Virus record (IMG/VR): IMGVR_UViG_3300017934_000084
Span: 1-45,374 of that record
Length of the DNA stretch: 45,374 nucleotides
Source of the DNA: a virus
Reading direction: 5' to 3' (one strand)
Of the stretch, positions 21,760 through 30,501 are shown piece after piece. A program made the position numbers and the translations under genes. Under the pieces are notes generated by a model. That model was not told where the DNA came from and made no database searches. It saw only the letters and a program-made list of their open reading frames with translations. How positions within the stretch are numbered: the first letter of the stretch is position 1; each line of letters begins with the position of its first letter.

Positions 21760-23370
21760 ATGAAATTTGAGAGGATCATAGGGAAAATAGATCCAAAATT
21801 GATTGCGGCAGCAGAAAACAGACTATCGCAAATCTTTTTGGAATTGGCTACCCGATATAGTAATGAACATATTGGAACGGGTATGGGTGGCGATCCACTC
21901 ATCTTTGGATTAATGTATCCAGTGCAACATGTGGCTACTATGAACATTCCTACTGCCGCTACTGATGGCAAGAGGTATTATTGGAATCCAAAGTTTATTC
22001 TTAAACAGAGTCGTATTGGTTTGCGTATCATTTGTGCTCACGAAGCTTGGCATGCTATCTACATGCATCCAGCTCGTCGAGGTTCCAGACTCCCTAAACT
22101 ATGGAACATTGCTGTCGATTATATTGTTAATGGTACAGTAATGGATGACTTCAGGGCTCGTAAAATGAACCCGGAAGAAAATTTCACCAAGCATTTGGGT
22201 CGCTTCATGACTTTGAATGATTATTGTGAATTACTTAAGAATCCCTATGCTTCCATTAAAGGTTTCGAAGATTTGAAACCTGGTGATGCAGAACCTAATC
22301 CGACGGCGGATCTTCCAGGTGCCAATGAAGACCGCGAACTCACTCCCGAAGAACAAAAAGAGTTAGAACGTCGTGAGAAGAAGATTCAGTTTTATTATGC
22401 CGATCCGGGTCTGGAAGACGATATGAAGAGACCAGAAAAGATTTACGATCTACTGTATAGTCTGTTGCCAAAGTGTCCTCAGTGTGGTAAAGTGGGTATG
22501 TATCCACCTCCAGGTTCCACAAAGAACAAGGATAAATATAAGGGCAAAAATAAAGCTTCCGGTGATACAGCTGAAGAGCAATCCAAGCAACCTGGACAAA
22601 ATGGTGATCAAGGCGATCAGTCAGGAAAAGGATCGGGCAAAGGATGCGATCATTGCGGAAATGGGATCGATATCTTCGGATTAGGCGGAACCGTTGACGA
22701 TCATATGGATACTGAGGAAACAGAAGAGAAATTAGCGAAAAGAATTTCCGATGCTATGGATGCTGCCAGGAAAATGGCAGGACATGTTCCGGCAGCGCTG
22801 GAAGAGGAGCTGGGAAAACTTACTGCCCCCAAGATAACTTGGTCAGATGTAATAAGATGTAGATTACTTAAATCTAGAGCTGGTAATTCTAAAAATGATT
22901 GGACAAGATTTAGAACTCGTCCAATGTTTAGCGGTCTTTTAGTGCCTAAAAGAAAATCTTATCATTCTAATTTTGGAGCTTTATTGGATACAAGCGGCTC
23001 AATGAGTAAGGATGATATAGCTTATGCCGTTAGTCAGCTTATAGGGCTTGATGATAGAGCCGAAGGTTGGATTGTGCCAGCTGATGCCACTGTATATTTT
23101 GATCAGGCTGTTAAAATTAAAAAATGTAATGCAGAAGAGTTGTCAAAAGTAAAAGTCGTTGGTCGTGGAGGAACATGTTTTGCACAGTTCTTTTCCGAAT
23201 ATGAGAAGCATATTGGTAAATGCGATTTTTTAATTATTATGACTGATGGTTTTTTATTAGACACAGATATTGCGGAAATGAAAAACCCCGGAATAGATGT
23301 TTATTGGATCATAACAAGTGCAAGTTCTTTTAATGCACCATTTGGAAAAGTATTAGAACTACGTGGTTAA
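21760..23370 (+). CDS. Metallopeptidase-VWA protein (DUF2201-like), 536 aa
   Basis: The N-terminal half is a putative metallopeptidase domain with HEAWH at 94-98 (the HExxH zinc site) and conserved NIAVDYIVN following it. A charged middle follows, with two CxxC zinc knuckles (CPQC, CDHC) around a Gly/Lys/Gln-rich linker. The C-terminal third is a VWA-like domain with the metal site DTSGS near residue 409 and IMTDGF. It pairs with the MoxR ATPase upstream, as in bacterial MoxR-DUF2201 pairs. Its start has GGAG, and GATATATAC lies at 21737-21745. Confidence 0.9.
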   Translation: MKFERIIGKIDPKLIAAAENRLSQIFLELATRYSNEHIGTGMGGDPLIFGLMYPVQHVATMNIPTAATDGKRYYWNPKFILKQSRIGLRIICAHEAWHAIYMHPARRGSRLPKLWNIAVDYIVNGTVMDDFRARKMNPEENFTKHLGRFMTLNDYCELLKNPYASIKGFEDLKPGDAEPNPTADLPGANEDRELTPEEQKELERREKKIQFYYADPGLEDDMKRPEKIYDLLYSLLPKCPQCGKVGMYPPPGSTKNKDKYKGKNKASGDTAEEQSKQPGQNGDQGDQSGKGSGKGCDHCGNGIDIFGLGGTVDDHMDTEETEEKLAKRISDAMDAARKMAGHVPAALEEELGKLTAPKITWSDVIRCRLLKSRAGNSKNDWTRFRTRPMFSGLLVPKRKSYHSNFGALLDTSGSMSKDDIAYAVSQLIGLDDRAEGWIVPADATVYFDQAVKIKKCNAEELSKVKVVGRGGTCFAQFFSEYEKHIGKCDFLIIMTDGFLLDTDIAEMKNPGIDVYWIITSASSFNAPFGKVLELRG

Positions 23371-23375
23371 AATAT

Positions 23376-23600
23376 TTAGATGTTTTTCCAAATTTTACCA
23401 TTTGCAATATTTCTAATTGTTGTATCAGATACATTATATTCTCTAGATAGCTCTTTGTATGAATAAAGTTTGGTGGCTAATTTTTGTTTGAGCTCAACAA
23501 CTTGTATTTTTGTTAGTTTGGTTCGTGCCCAAGTTTCGCTGTTTTTTATTCTTCTACTTGGTAAATTTTTTGTAGCTTCTATCCATGATATTCCATTCAT
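23376..23600 (-). CDS. Helix-turn-helix remnant of a homing nuclease, 74 aa
   Basis: A short basic protein ending in YKELSREYNVSDTTIRNIA and GKIWKN, the helix-turn-helix tail typical of HNH homing nucleases. LTKIQVVELKQKL precedes it. No catalytic domain is present. It lies alone on the minus strand between two plus-strand genes, AT-rich, and is probably what remains of a mobile gene. It could still act as a small DNA-binding protein. Confidence 0.55.
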   Translation of the reverse strand: MNGISWIEATKNLPSRRIKNSETWARTKLTKIQVVELKQKLATKLYSYKELSREYNVSDTTIRNIANGKIWKNI

Positions 23601-23704
23601 TATATTTCTAACGAAAAGAGACTAATAAATTAGCTAAGTTTTTATTAAAGATTAAATAAAACTATAATTTGATCAAGACAATTAACTATTCGGAGATTTA
23701 CATC

Positions 23705-23794
23705 ATGGATTTCGTACTGTGGCTTGCCCTAGGAGGCGGACTTTTTGCTATTATATGTTCACCAAACTTTTGGGCATTGTTATGTGGCTGCTGA
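23705..23794 (+). CDS. Possible 29-aa hydrophobic leader ORF
   Basis: An ATG frame with GGAG about 11 bases upstream, coding for MDFVLWLALGGGLFAIIC and a short tail with CGC at the end. It contains, and translates through, the strong AGGAGG of the next gene, so its translation could block or couple the TTG start at 23745. It may be a real membrane miniprotein or chance. Confidence 0.35.
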   Translation: MDFVLWLALGGGLFAIICSPNFWALLCGC

Positions 23795-24113
23795 AACTGC
23801 GTTCTATTTGTTAGGCGGTAAAAAAGAAGGTTGGACACCACAATTCGTTCGAGTCCAGGGATATGCTCACTGGTATCTTAAACACATTTCTGGTTTCATT
23901 TACGATCCGACAGCGGCACAATTTAAGGTTTCAGTTCCTTATCATAAGGGCAGAGGTAATGGATTTCTCACCAAGAAACCCAGCAAGCGTGGTCTCCAGT
24001 TAATTCGTCAAATTAAAAATTCCAAAATATGGCTTAATCTAAACTTTTCCGACCACCTTGACACGCAATTTCCTAAAATTATGTTAGCGGACGCAAAGAC
24101 GATGAAAATTTGA
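23745..24113 (+). CDS. Conserved phage protein with TTG start, 122 aa
   Basis: The frame opens after a stop at 23730-23732 and holds no ATG before the conserved block, so the TTG at 23745 is the best start. It has a perfect AGGAGG 8 bases upstream. Conserved pieces are GHCYVAAETAFYLLGG, GWTPQFVRVQGYAHWYLKH, YDPTAAQF and GRGNGFLTKKPSKR. I recognise this as a widespread phage family. The Cys, His and Asp pattern could be a papain- or transglutaminase-like site, but the function is unknown. Confidence 0.7.
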   Translation: MLLYVHQTFGHCYVAAETAFYLLGGKKEGWTPQFVRVQGYAHWYLKHISGFIYDPTAAQFKVSVPYHKGRGNGFLTKKPSKRGLQLIRQIKNSKIWLNLNFSDHLDTQFPKIMLADAKTMKI

Positions 24114-24135
24114 ATTTCAAGTGAAAGATTAGAGA

Positions 24136-26253
24136 ATGAAATTACATGACGTTCGTCCGGGCTTTGAAGGCTCATCAGGTGCGATAGAACAGTTTTTCTC
24201 TATCAAAGATACGGGTATGATCTTTGATATCTTGCGTAGCAAGATGTATTCCAATCCCATCTTGGCAATTGCTCGTGAAATTAGTAGTAATGCTCGTGAT
24301 GCCCACCGTGAAGCAGGTAAACCAAATGAGCCAATTACTATTGTTCTTCCTAGCCATTTAGATTATAATTATCATATTAAAGATAATGGTCCTGGTATCA
24401 GTCCGGATCGTATGTCTAATATCTTTATTCAATACACCGCCTCCACTAAGCGTGATGACGATGTGCAGACAGGTGGTTTTGGTTTGGGGGCTAAAACACC
24501 TTTTTCTTATAGCGATACTTTCACCATTATTACCATCCATAATGGTATCAAATATCAGTACGGTGCTTATATTGATCCGACCAGGGTTGGTAAGCTGAGG
24601 TTGATGTCCGAGGAACCGACTACCGAAGGTAACGGAACAGAAATTATCATCCCCGTAGAACCTAAAGATTCTCATTTTTTCTATGATTTTACGGAGCAAG
24701 CTTGTCGTCACTGGACAGTTAAACCCATCATCAAGGGCGGCTCTATTAGTTGGAAAACACCTAATATTATTTTAGAAGGTGAGGGTTGGGCTATTGCTAC
24801 CGCCGCCCCAGGTTATCACCAATCAGCAAAGTTAGTCATCGATGGTATCGAATATCCTCTTGCGTTAGATGCTTTGCGTACTTATGCTAGCACTCAATTG
24901 ATTGATTCCTGTCGGGGTAACGTCATCATGTATTTCGGCGTAGGGGAGCTCACCCTTTCTGCTAGCCGTGAACAAGTCTATTTAGACAAAAGAACTCAAG
25001 AAAAAATTGATCAGCGTCTTCAGTCCATGCAGACCGATATCAAAAAATTATTAGATGACAAGATTGACGCCTTCCCTAATCTATGGCAAGCTAATATCTA
25101 TTTTCGTAAAGAGTTGATTAATGCCTTCAGCGATTTGCGTTTCTTAGGAAAATTATCTTGGAAAGGAATTGCATTGCATGGTGGGTGGATTCAAATAGAA
25201 TGTCCTGCCTTCACTTTCAGTCGTGGAAAATTTTCTCGTAAGCACGGCAATGATCCTAACAAGCTGAGCCGCTCACGCATGACATCTATTCATTTTGAGG
25301 AAAACTCTTCGATCTGTATTAATGATCTTTCCATTAAAGAACCGACACCACGACATGTTAAGAAAGCCTTTGAAGATAACCCTAAATTACAATCTCTTCA
25401 AGTAGTTTGTCCAACTGATAATATTACTGAAGATAAGCTCAATAAAACTTTACACTTGGATAAGATGGCTCCTTGCAGGATGTCAGATATTACTAAGGCA
25501 TCAGGACGTGCATACACCCCATCATCTCAAAGATTATTAGTCTTCAAATTTGATCCAAATTACGCGCAATATCGTCAAGTTAGCTATGCTTCTATTGATG
25601 AAGACACTAATGATAAGGTGTTATGCTTGTTACGTAAAGAGGGTTCCCCACCCTACACTCGCATCCCTTTTATCAAAAAGGATCATACTATTAATTTACC
25701 TTCGATGAAATCTATTGCCGAAAAAAGTTCCAAAATCTCTTTTTATGGGGTAGATAGTGAACTTCCCGCCGAACGTGTAAAAGAAGAATTTGGGGATTTT
25801 CAACCACTGGAAGAGTATGTGGATGAGAAAATTCTCAATAATAAAAACATTAATTATATCGAAATAAAATTCGCGATTGAGCAAAATTATTACGTGGATG
25901 AAAAAACTCTCAAAAATCTCGATCAGTTGCAAGCTTTAATTAGCGATCCCAATAGCCTCTTTTTGAAGCGTGCGACGGTGCACCGCAAGATCAAGGATAT
26001 AAATACCGATGACACTGGGCTGCTACAGGTGTACGAGTCAGTCAAAGGCAACATCACCAAAAAAGAAACCGAAAAGTTTTTAAAAGATAATCCAGATTAT
26101 AATTTGAATAAAATAGATTTAGAGTATCATAAAACTTACCCGTTATTAGAATCAGTGAGTCAATACCATTATCATAATATAGTGGACCATATAGCACATT
26201 ATGTCAATTTAATTGACACGTGGAACAAAGATCAAAAGAAGAAAAAGAATTAA
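24136..26253 (+). CDS. rIIA: rIIA-like GHKL ATPase, 705 aa
   Basis: Homologue of T4 rIIA (725 aa), a membrane-associated protein that, with rIIB, lets T4 escape Rex exclusion. The GHKL ATP-binding motifs are complete: N-box REISSNARDAHRE (E48, N52, D55), G1 DNGPGIS (D83-S89), G2 GGFGLGAKTPFSY (from G113). The S5-like domain (TLSASREQVYLD) follows. The C-terminal half is specific to the phage family. The next gene is the rIIB homologue, so order and pairing match T4. Confidence 0.85.
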   Translation: MKLHDVRPGFEGSSGAIEQFFSIKDTGMIFDILRSKMYSNPILAIAREISSNARDAHREAGKPNEPITIVLPSHLDYNYHIKDNGPGISPDRMSNIFIQYTASTKRDDDVQTGGFGLGAKTPFSYSDTFTIITIHNGIKYQYGAYIDPTRVGKLRLMSEEPTTEGNGTEIIIPVEPKDSHFFYDFTEQACRHWTVKPIIKGGSISWKTPNIILEGEGWAIATAAPGYHQSAKLVIDGIEYPLALDALRTYASTQLIDSCRGNVIMYFGVGELTLSASREQVYLDKRTQEKIDQRLQSMQTDIKKLLDDKIDAFPNLWQANIYFRKELINAFSDLRFLGKLSWKGIALHGGWIQIECPAFTFSRGKFSRKHGNDPNKLSRSRMTSIHFEENSSICINDLSIKEPTPRHVKKAFEDNPKLQSLQVVCPTDNITEDKLNKTLHLDKMAPCRMSDITKASGRAYTPSSQRLLVFKFDPNYAQYRQVSYASIDEDTNDKVLCLLRKEGSPPYTRIPFIKKDHTINLPSMKSIAEKSSKISFYGVDSELPAERVKEEFGDFQPLEEYVDEKILNNKNINYIEIKFAIEQNYYVDEKTLKNLDQLQALISDPNSLFLKRATVHRKIKDINTDDTGLLQVYESVKGNITKKETEKFLKDNPDYNLNKIDLEYHKTYPLLESVSQYHYHNIVDHIAHYVNLIDTWNKDQKKKKN

Positions 26254-26267
26254 CTAGGAGAACAAAT

Positions 26268-27269
26268 ATGTCGCAAAGAGTAAATTGGTTCGTTACGGAC
26301 CAGAATGTAACCGTCAACTATAAGGGACAAACCCACATTGTTAAACGCACCGATCCTTTGGCAGACGACCTGGTTCGTGCTATCAAAGAGAACCGATTAG
26401 ATGATGTCCCTAATTTGGTGTCCGTTGCACAAGCGTTGGAAAACAAATCCAAGGGTAACGTAGTAGTTAAAGATGGAGATCTGTTGGTCAAGGGTGTCAA
26501 AGTTCCAGTTGAGTTAGCTCGTAAGATCCAACAGTTCATTGATGAAGGGCTTCCTTATCAGCCGCTAATCAAGTTCGCCGAGAACTTGCAAAACAACCCA
26601 TCTTTCCGCGCTGTCAACGAGTTGTTTCAGTTCTTGGAGAAGAACGACCATCCGTTCACCGAGAATGGTAACTTCATCGCTTACAAGCGTGTTCGTGGTA
26701 ATTTCACGGATATTTACACCGGCACCTTCGATAACCATCCTGGAACTTTGGTGGAAGTTACTCGCAATCAAGTGGATGAAGATTCTAATCGCACTTGTAG
26801 TAATGGTTTACATGTAGCGAACTGGCACTATGCTCATACGCAATTCTCTAGCCATGATCCTGCTACTGATATTATGTTAGAGGTGGAAGTTAATCCGGCG
26901 AATGTGGTGGCTATACCTTCTGACTACAACCAATCTAAAATGCGCGTCTGTGCCTATAAGGTCTTAGGAGTGGTGGAAACCGAATTTAAGGATAGTAACC
27001 TTCGTGTCACCAACCCGGACTTTTCTTTTGATGAGGAAGAAGAGTTGGAAGAGGAAGAGGCACATACCTGCACTGAGTGTGGTTGTGAGACCGAACCGGA
27101 ATACATCTTTTGTGAAGATTGCAATGGTTGCGAAGATTGCGGTCAAATGGATTGCGAATGCGACGAAGACTGCTGCGTAGAATGTGGCGAAGAAATTTGC
27201 GACTGCGCCTGTCTCGATCAGGATGACAATGATGCATACCCGTTCTATGATGAGTTTGACCACCCCTAA
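26268..27269 (+). CDS. rIIB: rIIB-like protein with Cys-rich acidic tail, 333 aa
   Basis: Starts at the ATG after TAGGAG. The N-terminal 120 residues are basic and helical. The centre GNFIAYKRVRGNFTDIY, HPGTLVEVTRNQVDED and CSNGLHVANWHYA is the rIIB signature. T4 rIIB is 312 aa. After about residue 250 comes a tail with a glutamate run and at least a dozen cysteines in CxxC and CxC pairs (CTECGCETE, CEDCNGCEDCGQMDCEC), probably a double zinc ribbon, which I do not know from T4. It partners the rIIA gene upstream. Confidence 0.8.
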   Translation: MSQRVNWFVTDQNVTVNYKGQTHIVKRTDPLADDLVRAIKENRLDDVPNLVSVAQALENKSKGNVVVKDGDLLVKGVKVPVELARKIQQFIDEGLPYQPLIKFAENLQNNPSFRAVNELFQFLEKNDHPFTENGNFIAYKRVRGNFTDIYTGTFDNHPGTLVEVTRNQVDEDSNRTCSNGLHVANWHYAHTQFSSHDPATDIMLEVEVNPANVVAIPSDYNQSKMRVCAYKVLGVVETEFKDSNLRVTNPDFSFDEEEELEEEEAHTCTECGCETEPEYIFCEDCNGCEDCGQMDCECDEDCCVECGEEICDCACLDQDDNDAYPFYDEFDHP

Positions 27270-27273
27270 TCGA

Positions 27274-27282
27274 TGATATAGA
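27274..27282 (+). promoter_or_regulatory. Candidate extended -10 promoter (TGATATAGA)
   Basis: Lies seven bases before the ATG at 27290 in a 20-bp gap. It matches the TGATATA-type element found before other units. If used, the transcript would be leaderless, which fits the absence of a Shine-Dalgarno site at that ATG. Confidence 0.3.
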
Positions 27283-27289
27283 TCCCTAT

Positions 27290-28318
27290 ATGGGATTTAT
27301 ACTAGATAGGGTCGACCCTCAATTTAGATATCTGACTGATCTGCTTTTATTTACTGATCGAACTGATGTTGATTGGTCTAAATATCGAATTTTACTGGAT
27401 GATGACGCCAATTACTATTATTTGGCGGATCGTTTCAATAAGTGCGTCGAGATGCATTGGGATGAGGCTTTTTGGACACATCGCCTGGATTTCTTGTTCT
27501 CCCTCCAGCACAAAAAGCTTCATCGGATTATGGACAATTTGATAGAGGATAGGTTCAAATTTCTAATCAAAAGCAACGGCACCGCTGACCCAAATGTGAA
27601 CAAAGAGTTCATGCAATATATTGGGTTATGTGCCGCCAAAGCTCAACATAAGGGAAACCTGATGACAGCTAAAAAGTTGTTATTACAATTACCTTATAGC
27701 GTGCAAGCAGATGATCTAACTAAATTTATTGCTCATTTTGTGCCAACTGTCTATCCTTCCTTGGATGCTTATGGTGAAGCACTTACCAAGGAAATCGTCC
27801 ATTCCTCCCGAGCTTTCCAGATGATGGATACTTTGGAGAAGCGAGGCGTCCCAATGGATCGTGCGTTGATTTACAAAATAGCTAAGGAACTGTTTTTTAA
27901 GAAAACTTTAAATCGTAAGAATCGTCATTCGCTATTTGCTATGTTGAACGATGAAACTATTCGCACTGCTATTAAACGGGAATATAAGCCGGAACATCAG
28001 GAACGTTTATTAGAACTAATTGGTCAGTGTGATTTTGGAGAAATTGAATATGGACATCTATCTAATATCAAAAATCTATTGGATATAGATGATTCTATTG
28101 CTGATAGGTTAATTGTGGTTTATGCTGATAAATTACATGCCCGTGGAGTAGGCTCTAAGAAAGTTAATATTGATCGTATTATTCGTGTGTTGAAAACTTT
28201 TCCACAGTTTTCTCCCAAGAAGATGTTAGTTTATTTGTCTAATAACAATAGGATGACAGATATCAAATATCTCCTTAATGCTTTTCCTGATTTGAGAAAG
28301 TTAGCCGTTTTTATATAA
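27290..28318 (+). CDS. hypothetical helical protein, 342 aa
   Basis: Almost entirely alpha-helical with no catalytic motif. Several stretches have the look of a helical-repeat scaffold (DLLLFTDRTDVDW, LIEDRFKFLIK, LERLLELIGQ-like). No membrane segment or signal peptide. No Shine-Dalgarno site is seen before the ATG. Its stop is eight bases before the Fe-S carrier gene. Function unknown. Confidence 0.7.
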   Translation: MGFILDRVDPQFRYLTDLLLFTDRTDVDWSKYRILLDDDANYYYLADRFNKCVEMHWDEAFWTHRLDFLFSLQHKKLHRIMDNLIEDRFKFLIKSNGTADPNVNKEFMQYIGLCAAKAQHKGNLMTAKKLLLQLPYSVQADDLTKFIAHFVPTVYPSLDAYGEALTKEIVHSSRAFQMMDTLEKRGVPMDRALIYKIAKELFFKKTLNRKNRHSLFAMLNDETIRTAIKREYKPEHQERLLELIGQCDFGEIEYGHLSNIKNLLDIDDSIADRLIVVYADKLHARGVGSKKVNIDRIIRVLKTFPQFSPKKMLVYLSNNNRMTDIKYLLNAFPDLRKLAVFI

Positions 28319-28325
28319 GGATACT

Positions 28326-28649
28326 ATGATTACTATTACTTCTGAAGCGGTTATTAAAATTAAAGAGATTGCTGAAGCCGAAGGTATCGAACATACTATC
28401 GTTCGCGCCAAATGCTTGGGTGGCGGTTGTGCGGGCTTCCAATTTGACTTATCTTTTGATGATCAAATTGGAGAGATGGATGAGGTCTTCGAACAAGATG
28501 GAGTGAAATTGATTTGTGATTCAATATCTCTTCAATACTTGGATGAATCTTCTATTGATTACGTAGAAGGATTGATGGGAGCAGGTTTTAAGTTTAATGT
28601 GCCCCGCGCTAAAGGTAGTTGTGGTTGCCATAAAAGTTTTGATTTTTAA
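28326..28649 (+). CDS. A-type Fe-S carrier (IscA/ErpA/HesB-like), 107 aa
   Basis: Binds and delivers iron-sulfur clusters. The three family cysteines are present: one in CLGGGCAGFQ near residue 35 and the pair in GSCGCHKSF at the C-terminus (about 97-105). Length is typical (105-115). AAGGAT precedes the ATG. Such carriers are known as auxiliary genes in some phages. Here it may support a phage or host Fe-S enzyme during infection, which is inference. Confidence 0.88.
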   Translation: MITITSEAVIKIKEIAEAEGIEHTIVRAKCLGGGCAGFQFDLSFDDQIGEMDEVFEQDGVKLICDSISLQYLDESSIDYVEGLMGAGFKFNVPRAKGSCGCHKSFDF

Positions 28650-28658
28650 GGATAAGTT

Positions 28659-28838
28659 ATGAGTACAATTGAAAAAAGAACAATTCTCTTTTCAGGAATA
28701 ATGGAGATATTGTCAGATGGGCTCAAACTAATGCTGAAGCTTCCGTCAACGCCACATCCAGATGCAGAGTTTTTTAATGTTATAGGACATTATTTAGCAC
28801 GAATAAGTTGTATGGTGGTTGGACTTATGAGCGCCTAA
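28659..28838 (+). CDS. Small ORF, 59 aa, in a possibly frameshifted region
   Basis: An ATG with AAGGAT upstream opens a 59-residue frame (MSTIEKRTILFSG start, VVGLMSA end). A second frame on the same strand also looks protein-like: it has NNGDIVRWAQTNAEASVN before a TAA near 28771, and then YGGWTYERLIEEAEKLD further on. This suggests one older gene broken by frameshift or stop, or two overlapping genes. No family recognised. Confidence 0.4.
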   Translation: MSTIEKRTILFSGIMEILSDGLKLMLKLPSTPHPDAEFFNVIGHYLARISCMVVGLMSA

Positions 28839-28984
28839 TCGAAGAAGCAGAAAAATTGGATGCTCAAGCGGAGGCTCTATATAAGACTTCTACCGTTTTA
28901 CCCAAGGCGCCAGATTTCGAGTTTTTGGATGATTTGTGTATTAAATTAGTAGAAAGATCATTATCCACGAGTGGAATAAAATGA
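28808..28984 (+). CDS. Second frame, 58 aa, of the broken or overlapping gene
   Basis: From a TTG at 28808 this frame reads YGGWTYERLIEEAEKLD, AQAEALYKTSTVLPKAP and FEFLDDLCIKLVERSL, a convincing acidic helical protein. No ATG or strong ribosome-binding site opens it. It overlaps the end of the 59-residue frame by 31 bases. A programmed or accidental frameshift, or a degraded gene, would explain it. Confidence 0.45.
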   Translation: MYGGWTYERLIEEAEKLDAQAEALYKTSTVLPKAPDFEFLDDLCIKLVERSLSTSGIK

Positions 28985-29066
28985 ACAAAATCAATATGTA
29001 GCTGTGTTTTTATGTCAAATCTGGCGTGTGTTGCGTTATATAATGTAGTATAACGCGAGGATTAAA

Positions 29067-29951
29067 ATGAAAATCTGCCCCGGGTGTCAAATTAGTAAGG
29101 AAGATACAGAATTTGGTAAAAATAAAAGTAGAAAAGACGGCTTGAGTGCATACTGTAAGATTTGTTCTAAATTATATAATCAAAAATATTATATTAATAA
29201 TAAAGAAAAATTAGACGCTAACAATAAAGAATATGCCCTTCTTCATAAAGAAGAAATAGTTGAATATAAAAAAGAATATTATGAGAATAATAAGGAAACT
29301 ATTCTTGAAGCAGCAAAAGAATATCGCGAAAATAATAAAGAAAGTATTTCCCTAAAAAAGAAGAAGCATCATTACGATAATCAAGATTTAATCTTAGATA
29401 AGGGTAGAAAATATTACCACAATAATAGAGAAGACAAATTAATATATCAAAAAGAGTATGCCGCAAATAATAAGGAAAAAATAGTTGTTGCCAAGAGAAA
29501 TTATTATATTAACAACAAAGAAGAAATAAAAGCGCAACATTTAGAATACGAAAAAGAAAGAATCAAAAATGATCCTGTTTTTAAATTCAGAAAGCTTGTG
29601 TCAAAATCTATTAGATATGCACTGAAAAATAATAGATTTTCTAAAAATGGAAAATCTTGTCTTGATTATTTAGAATACACCTTTGACGCACTAATCGATC
29701 ATATCGAACAGCAATTCAAGTGGTGGATGACTTGGGATAACCACGGAATATATAATCTTGAGAAGTGGGATGATAACGATCCATCCACTTGGACATGGAA
29801 TATCGATCATATAATTCCTCAAAGCGATCTGCCATATACTTCGATGAGTGATGATAATTTCAAGAAGTGTTGGGCGTTGCAAAATTTGCGCCCGTTATCA
29901 GCAAAACAAAACATTTTAGATGGCAATAGAAGAGGGAAAAATAATGGATAA
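29067..29951 (+). CDS. HNH homing endonuclease with YYxNNKE repeats, 294 aa
   Basis: Same plan as the gene at 7261-8028: a zinc knuckle (CPGCQI, CKIC), a long array of about ten repeats (cores YYINNKE, YYENNKE, YRENNKE), then the nuclease WTWNIDHIIPQS and KKCWALQNLRPLSAKQN. The catalytic block is nearly the same as in the paralogue, while the repeat array is longer, so repeats have been gained or lost. It overlaps the next gene by eight bases. TATAAT at 29039-29044 may be its -10. Confidence 0.85.
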   Translation: MKICPGCQISKEDTEFGKNKSRKDGLSAYCKICSKLYNQKYYINNKEKLDANNKEYALLHKEEIVEYKKEYYENNKETILEAAKEYRENNKESISLKKKKHHYDNQDLILDKGRKYYHNNREDKLIYQKEYAANNKEKIVVAKRNYYINNKEEIKAQHLEYEKERIKNDPVFKFRKLVSKSIRYALKNNRFSKNGKSCLDYLEYTFDALIDHIEQQFKWWMTWDNHGIYNLEKWDDNDPSTWTWNIDHIIPQSDLPYTSMSDDNFKKCWALQNLRPLSAKQNILDGNRRGKNNG

Positions 29952-30501
29952 GAAAGAAATTTTAATTAGTATTGATGTAGAAACAAATGGTAAAATTCCT
30001 GGCGATTTTTCTATGCTATCTTTGGGTGCTGCCGCATTTAATACTAATGGCGATCTATTATCAACATATTATGCAAATCTTAAACTATTACCAAATGCAT
30101 CAGAAGATCCAGATACAATGGAATGGTGGTCTAAAAATCAAGCTGCCTATGATGCTACTCGCCTCAATATGATTGAGCCCAAATTAGCGATGGAACAATT
30201 TAATAGTTGGGTAAAAAACCAAGATGGAATTCCAGTTATTGTTGGATATCCCGTTTTCTTTGATTATTTATTTTTATATTGGTATTTGATTCATTTTACT
30301 GGTCATAGTATTTGTAGTTTTTCAGCTTTGGATATTAAGACATATGCTTCAGCAATGTTAAAATTGCCCTATCGTGAATCAACTAAAAAGAATATGCCCA
30401 AGCGTTGGTTCTCGGATGCTAAACATACTCATATAGCTTTGGATGATGCTATTGAGCAAGGACAGTTGTTTTGTAATATGTTGAAGGAAAATAATAAATG
30501 A
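29944..30501 (+). CDS. DnaQ-like 3'-5' exonuclease, 185 aa
   Basis: A DEDD-type exonuclease. The first acidic pair is SIDVETNG (D and E near residues 10-12), with the middle SLGAAAF and an aspartate in FDYLFLYWYL. The last motif is HTHIALDDAIEQ, with H and D four residues apart. It probably trims DNA or RNA ends or serves in proofreading. The ATG at 29944 has GAGGG upstream within the end of the HNH gene. Confidence 0.82.
   Translation: MDKKEILISIDVETNGKIPGDFSMLSLGAAAFNTNGDLLSTYYANLKLLPNASEDPDTMEWWSKNQAAYDATRLNMIEPKLAMEQFNSWVKNQDGIPVIVGYPVFFDYLFLYWYLIHFTGHSICSFSALDIKTYASAMLKLPYRESTKKNMPKRWFSDAKHTHIALDDAIEQGQLFCNMLKENNK

Noticed and set aside
26964-27263. Hydrophobic minus-strand frame opposite the rIIB tail
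   Set aside because: The Cys, Glu and Asp codons of the real tail read as hydrophobic residues on the complement. No start signal.
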